From positions 1 to 64,000 of the forward strand of contig JAKLIY010000015.1 of NCBI GenBank assembly GCA_022709365.1: a stretch of DNA of 64,000 bases. Reading direction: 5' to 3'. The notes beneath the pieces are model-generated. The model ran no database searches. It was not told the DNA's origin and saw only the letters and a program-made list of their open reading frames with translations. The position numbers and the translations under genes are program-made. This document shows, piece after piece, positions 55,491 through 63,717 of the stretch. Source of the stretch: Pseudomonadota bacterium. GTDB lineage: Bacteria > Pseudomonadota > Gammaproteobacteria > Competibacterales > Competibacteraceae. The first letter of the stretch is position 1, and each line of letters opens with the position of its first letter.

Positions 55491-58400
55491 GTTGGTTTTT
55501 CACCAGGTCGAGAATCCGGTCAACCAATGCATCCAGGTCAACGGTCTGGTAGCGGCGGCGTTCGTCCTGAATATCACCCTCTTGCGCCACACTTGGAGGG
55601 GACTGGGCGATGGCCGCCTTGATCGCCAGTTTCACCTTTTTGGTTTTGAGCGGGTGGTCACGCCAGCCCTTTTGCAGACTGGCGCGGACTGCCGCATCGA
55701 CCGTCAGCGCCAGTGCTTCATCCTGGCCCAGGTTGTTGTACAGCGCCTGCTGGGCGGGTGTGTCGAGGGTGGCCGGATAAATGACGTGCTGGCGAGGATG
55801 CGTGACTTGCCGGGCGAGTTGGGCAATCTGGGTCAAATACTGCTGGTAATTCAGCGCCTGCTGGCGGCGTTGGGCGATCAGCGCATCCAGCAAAGTGGAC
55901 ATATTGGCGTAATAAGCTGGGTCCACTGGCGACTCGTTAATAATCAGCTTGCGAACGTTGTTCTCGATGGTTTCAGCGACGGCGTCTTCATGGTTCCGCA
56001 GGTTCCTGGGTAGAGATTCCACAGCGGCGGGACCGCGTTCGACCAGGAGTTGCACCAAACTCAAGTCATCAAATGTGGAGATTTTCTCGCTTTCTTCCGC
56101 CTGGATGTAGGCATCGATCAAGTGGCGCATGGCCGGCTCGTACATCTTGAGGTCGATAGAGTCGCCACTGGCTAGGCGGATTTCATCACGGGCCTGGGTG
56201 TAGTGCAGGACTTCGGCTTTTACCGTGACAATCTCCGCTGGGCGGTAGCCGGCGGGACCGAGTTCATTGGCCAGATTGGCGAACCTGCGCTGCAACGTGG
56301 CGGTGTGTTGGTAAAGCGCCTGACGCCTGGATTCGTTGTCCTTGAGTTGCGCGGCGTTGCCGGATTCCTGAGCGCAGAAGTAGCGTAAGTAAGCGGGGGT
56401 ATCCTTGGGTGGCTCCACCGGTTCACAAAGCGCCTTGATCGCCTCGCGGGCGGCATCCAGATCTTCGCGCCCCTTGCTCAATCGGTCCTTCAGCAACCCG
56501 GCCACATCTTCCGGGGCGTAGCCGTCCAATGCGCCCGAGGTGTAGTCCTGCACTGCGCCCTCCAGACGCTGAAACAAATCCTTGTAGTCGATGATGTAGC
56601 CGTAATCCTTGTCGTCGCCGTCCAGCCGATTGACGCGGCAGATGGCTTGAAACAGGCCGTGGTCGCGCATGGATTTATCGATGTACAGGTAGGTCGCCGG
56701 GGGCGCATCGAAGCCGGTCAGCAACTTGTCCACCACGATCAACAGCTTCAGTTGTCCCGGTTGTTCAATGAAGCGTTTTTTGGCCTGTTGTTCAAACAGT
56801 TCCACCTTGTGGATGGCAGTGTCCGGGGCTTCCTGGAACCAGTCGGCCAGCAGGGTCCGGTAAATCTCGTACTTGCGCAGATTGTCGGTGTCGCCTTCGC
56901 CGGTGGTTTCGCCTTTGGCGTCAGCAATATTGGGCTGATAGCTGGTGACGATGGCGCAATGGCCTTTGAGTTCAGTGTTGGCGAATAACTCGTAGAGCTT
57001 GCAGGCTTCGTAGATGCTGCCGGCGACCAGCAGGGCGTTGCCGTGGCCGTCCATCAGGCGCGGCTTGGTGTTCATGTCGAGGAGGAGGTCAGCGACGATC
57101 TTTTCCAGTCGCGATTGGCTGGAGAGTACCCGTTGCATGGTGCCCCATTTCTTCTTGAGCTGCGCCTTGGCCAGATCGTTGAGTCCCCGGGTTTTGGCCG
57201 CGAACCAGTCGTCGATCTTCTCGGGTGAGGTGAGCGCCTGGTCAATGTCGCGGGCTTCATAGCGCAGGTCCAGCACCACGCCTTCGCGCACCGCCTGGTC
57301 AAATTTGTAGGTGTGAATGTAGCGGCCAAACACTTCGATGCTTTTCTGCTTGTCGGCTTTGAGCAAGGGGGTGCCGGTGAAGCCGATGAACAGCGCTTCC
57401 GGCAGGAGGGTCTTCATCGCTTGGTGCAATTCACCGGACTGGGTGCGGTGGCATTCGTCGACGAAGACGATGAAATCGCCCTTGGGCGTGAAGTCGGGTG
57501 GGCGTTTCTGGAGGGTTTCGATAAAGGCAGCCGTGGCCTCGGGGTCTTCGCCGTCGGTCTTGCCGCCGAACTTATGCACCAGGGAACACACCAGCCAGGG
57601 CGTCGTGGCGTTCAGCGTGGCGAGGAGATCAGCGCCGCTTTGTACGCGATCAATCGCTTCGTTGACGCCCTTGAAGACCTTTTCAATTTGTTCGTCCAGT
57701 TCGGTGCGGTCGGTGATGATGAGCAGGCGGGTGTGGGGACGGTTCTCGCGGAGCCAGCGGGCCAGCCAGACCATGGTCAGGCTTTTGCCGCTGCCCTGAG
57801 TATGCCAAATGATGCCGCCCTCGCGGCGCTGGATAAACTCCTGCGCGGCTTTGACGCCGAAGTATTGGTTCTGGCGGCAGAGCTTTTTGATGCCGGCATC
57901 GAAGACGATGAAGTCGTGGATCAATTCCAGAAAGCGCAATTTACTGGCTATCTGGATCAGTTGCCGGTCGAGCAGGTTGTCGATGGGACTGTCTTCCGTC
58001 CAGCGCAGGTAATACTTTTCCGGGGTCTCAATCGCGCCGTAGCGCAGACCTTCAGTGTCATTGCCGGCCATCACGAACTGGATCGTCGCGAAGAACGGCT
58101 GAATGAAGGTTTTTTTCTGGTTGTCGAGGTTCTGGCGGATGCCCTCGCTGACCGATACGGTGGAGCGTTTCAGTTCCAGCACACCCAGGGCGATGCCGTT
58201 GACGTACAGCACGAGGTCCGGGCGTTTGGTATGGGCCTGGGGGTCGGCGGGCTGGAGGGTGACTTCTTCGGCAATCGCGAAGTCGTTGGCCTGGGGATTT
58301 TTCCAGTCGATCAGCCAGACCGTTTGCATGTTTTCGCCGACCTCGGCACGCACCTTGACGCCATAGCGCAGGAGTTCGTAAACGGCGCGGTTGCGGTCGT

Positions 58401-58629
58401 AGAGGCCTTGGCTGGCGTCGTGCGCGACTTTGTGGAGTTCGGACAGGGCGCGGTCGATGAGTACGTCGGGGTAGCGCCGTTGCAGGAAGGCGCGCAGCAG
58501 AGCGGGTTCGATGTTGCGGTTGTCGGGGCGGTCGGTCCAGTCGCCAAGGTAGGCGTAGTCCAGCGTGTCGCGGAAGAGCGCGATGACGCGGGCCTGAGTT
58601 TTCTTTTCGATCTGGCCGACAGGGGTCAT
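55480..58629 (-). CDS. hsdR: Type I restriction enzyme, R (nuclease/translocase) subunit
   Basis: A 1049-aa motor subunit. The PD-(D/E)XK nuclease is N-terminal ('RPDLVLYVNGIALGVLELKR', about residues 137-157). The SF2 motor has Walker A HTQGSGKS near 276, 'VDECHRTQSG' near 393 and 'FIGFTGTPL' after it. C-terminal helices contact HsdM. It is needed for ATP-driven DNA translocation and cutting of unmethylated DNA with HsdM and HsdS. The ATG at 58629 overlaps the small upstream gene by four bases. No frame break is seen, so it should be functional. Confidence 0.95.
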   Translation of the reverse strand: MTPVGQIEKKTQARVIALFRDTLDYAYLGDWTDRPDNRNIEPALLRAFLQRRYPDVLIDRALSELHKVAHDASQGLYDRNRAVYELLRYGVKVRAEVGENMQTVWLIDWKNPQANDFAIAEEVTLQPADPQAHTKRPDLVLYVNGIALGVLELKRSTVSVSEGIRQNLDNQKKTFIQPFFATIQFVMAGNDTEGLRYGAIETPEKYYLRWTEDSPIDNLLDRQLIQIASKLRFLELIHDFIVFDAGIKKLCRQNQYFGVKAAQEFIQRREGGIIWHTQGSGKSLTMVWLARWLRENRPHTRLLIITDRTELDEQIEKVFKGVNEAIDRVQSGADLLATLNATTPWLVCSLVHKFGGKTDGEDPEATAAFIETLQKRPPDFTPKGDFIVFVDECHRTQSGELHQAMKTLLPEALFIGFTGTPLLKADKQKSIEVFGRYIHTYKFDQAVREGVVLDLRYEARDIDQALTSPEKIDDWFAAKTRGLNDLAKAQLKKKWGTMQRVLSSQSRLEKIVADLLLDMNTKPRLMDGHGNALLVAGSIYEACKLYELFANTELKGHCAIVTSYQPNIADAKGETTGEGDTDNLRKYEIYRTLLADWFQEAPDTAIHKVELFEQQAKKRFIEQPGQLKLLIVVDKLLTGFDAPPATYLYIDKSMRDHGLFQAICRVNRLDGDDKDYGYIIDYKDLFQRLEGAVQDYTSGALDGYAPEDVAGLLKDRLSKGREDLDAAREAIKALCEPVEPPKDTPAYLRYFCAQESGNAAQLKDNESRRQALYQHTATLQRRFANLANELGPAGYRPAEIVTVKAEVLHYTQARDEIRLASGDSIDLKMYEPAMRHLIDAYIQAEESEKISTFDDLSLVQLLVERGPAAVESLPRNLRNHEDAVAETIENNVRKLIINESPVDPAYYANMSTLLDALIAQRRQQALNYQQYLTQIAQLARQVTHPRQHVIYPATLDTPAQQALYNNLGQDEALALTVDAAVRASLQKGWRDHPLKTKKVKLAIKAAIAQSPPSVAQEGDIQDERRRYQTVDLDALVDRILDLVKNQRDY

Positions 58630-58895
58630 GGCGATTTGCGGACTTTAAGGCATTCCCAGTCGTTTTCATCTACGAGGGGAGCGACAAGATCGCCTATGGT
58701 TTGCCCCTTGCCGGCGATGTCAAGATGAGGCTGGCGTCGAAATTTGGTCGGCGATTCTTCTCCGAGGATGACCGACCTGCCGTCGCGCCAAACTACTGCG
58801 TACTGTCCTAAACGTCTTTTGCGTTCCAATGCTTCGGCCACTGCATTCTTCAATGCATCGAGTATTTGTTGATCTTCGGGAGAAATAAGGATCAT
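58626..58895 (-). CDS. Small protein paired with the zeta-like ATPase
   Basis: An 89-aa acidic/basic mixed protein beginning [20 protein letters not shown], with an N-terminal helix and a '[13 protein letters not shown]' strand. I do not recognise a family. It overlaps the zeta-like gene upstream and hsdR downstream by four bases each (ATGA). A small gene stuck to a zeta-type kinase is a candidate antitoxin (inference). In classical epsilon-zeta modules the antitoxin comes first; here it comes second. Confidence 0.75.
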   Translation of the reverse strand: MILISPEDQQILDALKNAVAEALERKRRLGQYAVVWRDGRSVILGEESPTKFRRQPHLDIAGKGQTIGDLVAPLVDENDWECLKVRKSP

Positions 58896-59479
58896 TTTCC
58901 GGCCTCCATCAGAAGTTGCTTGAATAGTGCGGGTTGCAGAATGCTACGCGCCCCGCCTTGCTGTACAAAAACCAGTTGTGGTGTTTCGCTGATATTGAGA
59001 AAACAGCGGGTGTAATCCACCGCACCGGAGTACAACTCGAACAGATTGCGTAGACTGCGGGGAAAACGGCGTTCGATGTCGGCGCGGGGAATTGAGTGTC
59101 CGCCATGGGCGACCCGTTCGGCGACGCGCAGAATCGACATTTCCAGCGCTGGCAGGGCCAGATAGAGTAATTCGACCCGCCATCCATCTTCCCGGAGACG
59201 CTGAATCAGGCGCAGATAGCCCCGCCCGGCTAAGGTGGTTTCAAAGGCGAAGTCTCGGCGCGCCCGGACGTGCTGCCCGATCTCTTTTAAAAACAATCGG
59301 CTGGCCGCCAATAGTTGCTGTTCTGGAGCCAACGGTGACAAACCCGCCGCGATGAGGTCGGCGTTTACAAAGACCCGACAATGGGCCACTTCTGGCAGAT
59401 AGGTGAGCGCAAAGGTGGTTTTTCCCGCGCCATTTGGCCCGGCGATGATCCGGCAAATGGGTTGGAGCTTGGCATTCAT
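58892..59479 (-). CDS. Zeta-toxin-like P-loop kinase/ATPase
   Basis: A 195-aa P-loop protein. Walker [13 protein letters not shown] is at residues 13-24, '[15 protein letters not shown]' follows at the zeta substrate-binding position, and '[13 protein letters not shown]' near 78 has the Glu of the zeta family. Zeta toxins phosphorylate UDP-N-acetylglucosamine and block cell-wall synthesis. Chromosomal relatives may have other roles. The ATG overlaps the hsdS stop (ATGA), with AAGGA upstream in hsdS, and its own stop overlaps the next start. Confidence 0.8.
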   Translation of the reverse strand: MNAKLQPICRIIAGPNGAGKTTFALTYLPEVAHCRVFVNADLIAAGLSPLAPEQQLLAASRLFLKEIGQHVRARRDFAFETTLAGRGYLRLIQRLREDGWRVELLYLALPALEMSILRVAERVAHGGHSIPRADIERRFPRSLRNLFELYSGAVDYTRCFLNISETPQLVFVQQGGARSILQPALFKQLLMEAGK

Positions 59480-60762
59480 ACCAGCCGAATCCTTCCGGTC
59501 AGGAGTTCCTGCATCATGCCCTGCTTGAGGAGTTTGGTTTTGTCGCGGCGTGCTTCGAGGGCGTTGATTTCAACGTCCATGTCGGAGAGGACGGTGGTGA
59601 TAGCGGTTTGTTCTTCAAGAGTGGGGGCTACAAACTCAAATTCTAAGAAGGTGGGCAACCGAAGGGAATCCACTGTCGCTTTCACTGAGTGACGAGTAGC
59701 TTGCTTGTGAAAACTATTCTTCATGCAATAGAAAATGAATTTCCCGGATGTATCGGCGTTGAATGCGCTGATCTTGTAAACACGCTGGTGACAATCAAAT
59801 TTTCCATTGATGTAATGGAATATGCTTCCAATGCCACCTTCTCCAGGAACTAAAATTGCTTCACAGTCATACGAATAGCTGTTAATCCGCTCAACAGTTT
59901 CGGAACGTACAAATAAAGGATAAGCGCCATCCTCAATTTTATCCTCGTTGTTTTTGCCACCTGTTTTTATATGCGCTACATCCCCCAACCGCCTCACCTC
60001 CCACTCTCCACTAAACCCCGGCAATCGTTGTTTTCCGGTCAGGAGTTGCTGCATCGTGGCCTGTTTGAGGTCGCGCTTCTTGGCGATGAGCGCATCCAGC
60101 GAGGCAATCAGGGCATCGACATCGGAAAGGGCGGCGGCAATGGCGCGTTGTTCGGGGAGTGGCGGAAGTAAAACAGGTATGTCTTTAACGATTTTTCCAT
60201 TCAGATTTTCCTGACTCCCTGTATTGCTAGAATTTCGGATAGCCTGATAACGACTGACGAGAAAGTGTAGTAAGAACTCGCGTGAAACAGCCCCATGTAG
60301 AGAAATCGACGCGCAAGCTTGGTTTGTCGTAGCCTCAACCCCAAGCACTCCGACCTTTCCACGAGTCTTGCCTTGGCCATAAAGCGCCATAAGCAGAGTA
60401 CCTGCCGGAAGCAATTTTGCAGCCGAGTTTTTAAGGCCATCTTCGGTAATGAACTGGTCAACTTCGACAATTGTGTTGAAGTCAATTTGAGATGTAGTTA
60501 TCCACGGAATAGATCCATTCCAATAGGTGGAAATCTCACGACTGGGTGTTCCGCCAGCACCGATAGTTGCTAAATCTCCAATACGCTTAACCTCCCACTC
60601 CTCCGGAATCACCCCTACCTCGGTCTGCTTGTAGCCTGTCTGAATCACGGATGGACACGGATGATCGGATTGCACGGATTTTATTGCCTCACTTTCTGCC
60701 TGATGTAGATAATCCGTGTCATCTTTTAATCCGTTTAATCCGTGATTCAGACACTGTTTCAC
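59476..60762 (-). CDS. hsdS: Type I restriction enzyme, S (specificity) subunit
   Basis: A 428-aa protein with two target-recognition domains and two conserved helical regions: '[20 protein letters not shown]', then '[20 protein letters not shown]' in the centre, and '[20 protein letters not shown]' with '[13 protein letters not shown]' at the end. It sets the DNA sequence recognised. The start GTG at 60762 has AAGAGG eight bases upstream and overlaps the GxxExxY stop. Residues 4-42 are translated from the palindromic element at 60636-60752, which has no stop in this frame; ordinary HsdS begins near '[16 protein letters not shown]'. GTG codons inside the element give alternative starts. The recognition domains are AT-rich, as usual. 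Confidence 0.9.
   Translation of the reverse strand: MKQCLNHGLNGLKDDTDYLHQAESEAIKSVQSDHPCPSVIQTGYKQTEVGVIPEEWEVKRIGDLATIGAGGTPSREISTYWNGSIPWITTSQIDFNTIVEVDQFITEDGLKNSAAKLLPAGTLLMALYGQGKTRGKVGVLGVEATTNQACASISLHGAVSREFLLHFLVSRYQAIRNSSNTGSQENLNGKIVKDIPVLLPPLPEQRAIAAALSDVDALIASLDALIAKKRDLKQATMQQLLTGKQRLPGFSGEWEVRRLGDVAHIKTGGKNNEDKIEDGAYPLFVRSETVERINSYSYDCEAILVPGEGGIGSIFHYINGKFDCHQRVYKISAFNADTSGKFIFYCMKNSFHKQATRHSVKATVDSLRLPTFLEFEFVAPTLEEQTAITTVLSDMDVEINALEARRDKTKLLKQGMMQELLTGRIRLV
60636..60752. repeat. Palindromic element, copy A (15-bp terminal inverted repeats)
   Basis: 117 bp bounded by GTCTGAATCACGGAT and its perfect complement ATCCGTGATTCAGAC. The internal sequence has more CACGGATT / AATCCGTG steps. 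It is a direct repeat of the element at 61157-61266, sharing 'ATTGCCT' and 'AATCCGTG' at the same places. This copy is read in frame as the N-terminus of HsdS. Confidence 0.85.
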
Positions 60763-61139
60763 AGCACCAACCTCTTAAATGTCATACTCTTACTTCCAAA
60801 ATTGATCAACAATCCCACTTCCAGCCGATACGCCTTCAAATAATTCAACACTTGCGCCCAATGCACATCCTCTAACTGAACAATCGCTTTCAACTCAACC
60901 AGAACTTTATTTTCCACCACAAAATCAGCCCGCCGTGTACCAATAGGTTCTGGCAAATCCTTATAAAAAATACCCTGTTCTATTTCTCTGGAAAAACCCA
61001 AACCGGCTTTGGTCATTTCATAAGCCAGCGCCCTCTGATAAATTACCTCCTGAAAACCATTACCCAAAAACTTATGCACCTCAAACGCAGCGCCAATAAT
61101 TTTCTCGGTAATATCAGAGTACTTCAACGGTCCTGGCAT
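60759..61139 (-). CDS. GxxExxY protein, PDDEXK_3 nuclease-like
   Basis: A 126-aa protein of the GxxExxY family: GFQEVIY at residues 28-34. Its fold class is PD-(D/E)XK nuclease (PDDEXK_3), and the residues expected for a metal site are visible: Glu31, Asp72 (RRADFVV) and Glu82/Lys84 (VELKAI). Function is unknown in the family. AAGGGG lies six bases before the ATG. It is boxed by two direct copies of a palindromic element and lies between hsdM and hsdS. Its last codons provide the Shine-Dalgarno of hsdS. Confidence 0.88.
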   Translation of the reverse strand: MPGPLKYSDITEKIIGAAFEVHKFLGNGFQEVIYQRALAYEMTKAGLGFSREIEQGIFYKDLPEPIGTRRADFVVENKVLVELKAIVQLEDVHWAQVLNYLKAYRLEVGLLINFGSKSMTFKRLVL

Positions 61140-61156
61140 ACGAATCCCCTTTTAAA

Positions 61157-61266
61157 GTCTGAATCACGGATTAGCACAGATTAATGGATTACACGGATTG
61201 TATTGCCTGTTTATGGCGGTGGATAATCCGTGCCATCCTTCAATCCGTTTCATCCGTGATTCAGAC
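61157..61266. repeat. Palindromic element, copy B (15-bp terminal inverted repeats)
   Basis: 110 bp with the same perfect termini GTCTGAATCACGGAT / ATCCGTGATTCAGAC as copy A and the same orientation. Its right end supplies the last codon (GTC) and the TGA stop of hsdM. Together with copy A it frames the GxxExxY gene, a layout like a small composite or MITE-bounded cassette. Confidence 0.85.
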
Positions 61267-63660
61267 CATGAACCCCATCCGTTTCAAGTGTTCATCGACC
61301 CGGGCCGTGTGCGTCGCCACCTCCGCCGTCAATTGAGCAATCGGCGCCGCATAACGATCTGCCAGTTGCTTGATCCGCCCGGTCAAGGCTTGCGAAACGC
61401 GATCCAGTTCACCCTGCACCGCCGCCGCCAGCGCCGCCAGCCATTTATCCTCGATCACCAGTCTCCTGATCTCCGCCCCCGTCAATTGGGCGTATTGGGC
61501 GAAAACCCGGGTATTCAACGCCTTTTGGGCATCCTTCACCCGTTTGCCGGCGACCGCTTCCTGCTCCAGCAACGTCGCATACTTGATCAACACCCGGCGC
61601 TCATCCCGGGCTTCAGGATCGCCCTGAATCGCCTTGATCCGCTCCTTGACGCTCTTGACGGTGAGCTTGCCCTTCTCGGTTTTGGCCTCCTCCAGCAAGC
61701 CCTCCTCGCCACCGTGTTCCTCCTCCAGTTCCTCCAACTGGCGGCTGATCGCCTCGCGCTGCGTTTCCAGTTGATCCATCGCCCGCTGCTCCGCCGCAAA
61801 GAAATGCTGGATGATCAACGGTGGCGGAATCAGGTCGCTGTTGGGCTGGCCATCGAGTACGGCTCGCCAGTCTTCCTGCACGATCTGATACACGTCATCC
61901 TGCATCGTTTCGGCCCAATAGTTCATCAAATGCTGATAAACATCATAAGCATCCAGCAACGGCGCAGCGCGGAAGGTCTCCAGCAGGCGCTCGGACACGG
62001 TTTCGATCAGCGCCTTCGGGGAATCGCCCGGCTGAAGGGCCTGGAAGCGTGGGGTGTTCGTTTGCCGCCAGGCGGTAAACAGCGCATCAATCTGCTGGTT
62101 AAACGCCGTGAATTCAGCATGATGGAAGATCAGTGCCTTGACCTCGCTGACCGGGATGCGGAGTTGGTGGTAGCCCGGACGATCCGCCGGTGCAAACAGC
62201 GCCGCTCTCAAACTGGGGAACACCTGCCAGTACGGAGCCAAAGCCTCCAGATCACGGTCAGGAAGACCGCCCTGGAGATGCGCCGCGATGTCCTGGAGGT
62301 CTTCCGGGGCGCTGCTGTCAATGTAGCGCGGCAGGTTCAGATTGAAGTCATTGGACACAATCTCAGCCAGCGGCACGCAGCGCGAGTACTTGGGAAATTC
62401 CACCTGCCGGGTGAAAAGATCCACGATCTTGTGGAGATCCTGAGCGCGCAGGCGGTTCTTGTTGCCGTCCTTGATGAAGCCCTGGCTGGCGTCGATCATG
62501 AAGATGCCGGCTTCATTCGCCACGCGAGCCGCTGCGCCGGCCTTGTCCAATACCAGGATGCAGGCTGGGATGCCGGTTCCATAAAACAGGTTGGCCGGCA
62601 GGCCGATGAGTCCCTGGATATAGCCGCGCTGGACCAGTTGCTGGCGGATGCCGGCTTCCGCGCCGCCGCGAAACAGCACCCCATGCGGAAGAATGATGGC
62701 GCCCTTGCCGGTACTCTTCAGCGAAGCCAGTAGGTGCAGCAGAAAGGCATAGTCGCCATTCTTGGCCGGCGGAATGCCGTATTCAAAGCGCTGGCAGGGG
62801 TCATGCGCGACGTGGACGCCGTTGCTCCAGGCTTTGTTGGAAAAGGGCGGGTTGGCTACCGCAAAATCAAACGTCTCCAAACGGCCATTCGGCTGCTTGA
62901 AGCAGGGATCAGCCAAGGTGTTGCCCTGCCAGATTTCCGCCGTTGGACAGTCATGCAACAGCATGTTCATCTTGGCCAGCGCGGCGGTGGCGTTGTCCAT
63001 TTCCTGCCCGTACAGCGCCAAATCCAGCCCGGTGCGATTTTTGGCCTCGTTGTGGGCCTTGAGCAGCAGCGACCCCGAGCCGCAGGTGGGGTCATAGATG
63101 CTCTGATCGGCGCTGTGGGCGGCATTCAGGCCGATGACCATCGCCATGATTCGGGAGACTTCCGCCGGGGTGTAGAACTGTCCCTTGCTCTTGCCAGACT
63201 CCGTAGCGAAATGGCGCATCAGGTATTCATAGGCATCGCCCAGCAGGTCGTCGCCTTCAGCGCGGTTGCGGCTAAAGTCCAGCGCCGGGGTAGCGAAAAT
63301 CGTCACCAGATTCGACAGGCGATCCACCATCTCCCGCCCCCGCCCGAGTTTGTCCTCGTTGTTGAAGTCGGGAAATACGATGTCGTGGAGAACCTCGTTC
63401 GCCGCCTTGAGCTTCTCCAGACTCTTGTTGATCTTCTCGCCGATCTCCTTGTCGCCTTTCAGGGCAGCCAAGTCGGCAAAGCGGGCGCCCTTCGGGACTT
63501 CAATCAACGCATCGGGCTGGTCGGCGTATCGGTCGGAGAGGTATTTGACGAACAGCAGGACCAGTACATAGTCCTTGTACTGCGAGGCGTCCATGCCGCC
63601 GCGCAGTTGATCGCAGCTTTTCCAGAGGGAACTGTAAAGTTCGGATTTTTTGAGGGCCAT
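61261..63660 (-). CDS. hsdM: Type I restriction enzyme, M (methyltransferase) subunit, long form
   Basis: A 799-aa N6-adenine methyltransferase. The N-terminal helical domain ('WKSCDQLRGGMDASQYKDYV') leads to SAM motif I 'YDPTCGSGSLLLKAH' near 190 and the catalytic NPPF near 270. Typical HsdM is about 500 residues; the extra 300 or so at the C-terminus include a long charged helix near 615-680 ('LEELEEEHGGEEGLLEEAKT') and resemble the extended HsdM subgroup. The stop TGA lies inside palindromic element B, so the natural C-terminus may be altered by a residue or so. It is the first gene of the hsd operon, 57 bases after dnaJ. Confidence 0.94.
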   Translation of the reverse strand: MALKKSELYSSLWKSCDQLRGGMDASQYKDYVLVLLFVKYLSDRYADQPDALIEVPKGARFADLAALKGDKEIGEKINKSLEKLKAANEVLHDIVFPDFNNEDKLGRGREMVDRLSNLVTIFATPALDFSRNRAEGDDLLGDAYEYLMRHFATESGKSKGQFYTPAEVSRIMAMVIGLNAAHSADQSIYDPTCGSGSLLLKAHNEAKNRTGLDLALYGQEMDNATAALAKMNMLLHDCPTAEIWQGNTLADPCFKQPNGRLETFDFAVANPPFSNKAWSNGVHVAHDPCQRFEYGIPPAKNGDYAFLLHLLASLKSTGKGAIILPHGVLFRGGAEAGIRQQLVQRGYIQGLIGLPANLFYGTGIPACILVLDKAGAAARVANEAGIFMIDASQGFIKDGNKNRLRAQDLHKIVDLFTRQVEFPKYSRCVPLAEIVSNDFNLNLPRYIDSSAPEDLQDIAAHLQGGLPDRDLEALAPYWQVFPSLRAALFAPADRPGYHQLRIPVSEVKALIFHHAEFTAFNQQIDALFTAWRQTNTPRFQALQPGDSPKALIETVSERLLETFRAAPLLDAYDVYQHLMNYWAETMQDDVYQIVQEDWRAVLDGQPNSDLIPPPLIIQHFFAAEQRAMDQLETQREAISRQLEELEEEHGGEEGLLEEAKTEKGKLTVKSVKERIKAIQGDPEARDERRVLIKYATLLEQEAVAGKRVKDAQKALNTRVFAQYAQLTGAEIRRLVIEDKWLAALAAAVQGELDRVSQALTGRIKQLADRYAAPIAQLTAEVATHTARVDEHLKRMGFMV

Positions 63661-63717
63661 GACTGTTCTTTGTGCTTGGGCAACTCAAGGCAATGCAAAC
63701 CCGCTCCAAGCTGCTTT

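Noticed and set aside
57313..58728. Long plus-strand open frame (471 codons) across hsdR
   Set aside because: It is antisense to hsdR, whose motifs are unmistakable. The translation is low-complexity and has no family features.
61198..62733. Long plus-strand open frame (511 codons) across hsdM
   Set aside because: Antisense shadow of the hsdM 3' half in GC-rich DNA, with no recognisable domain.
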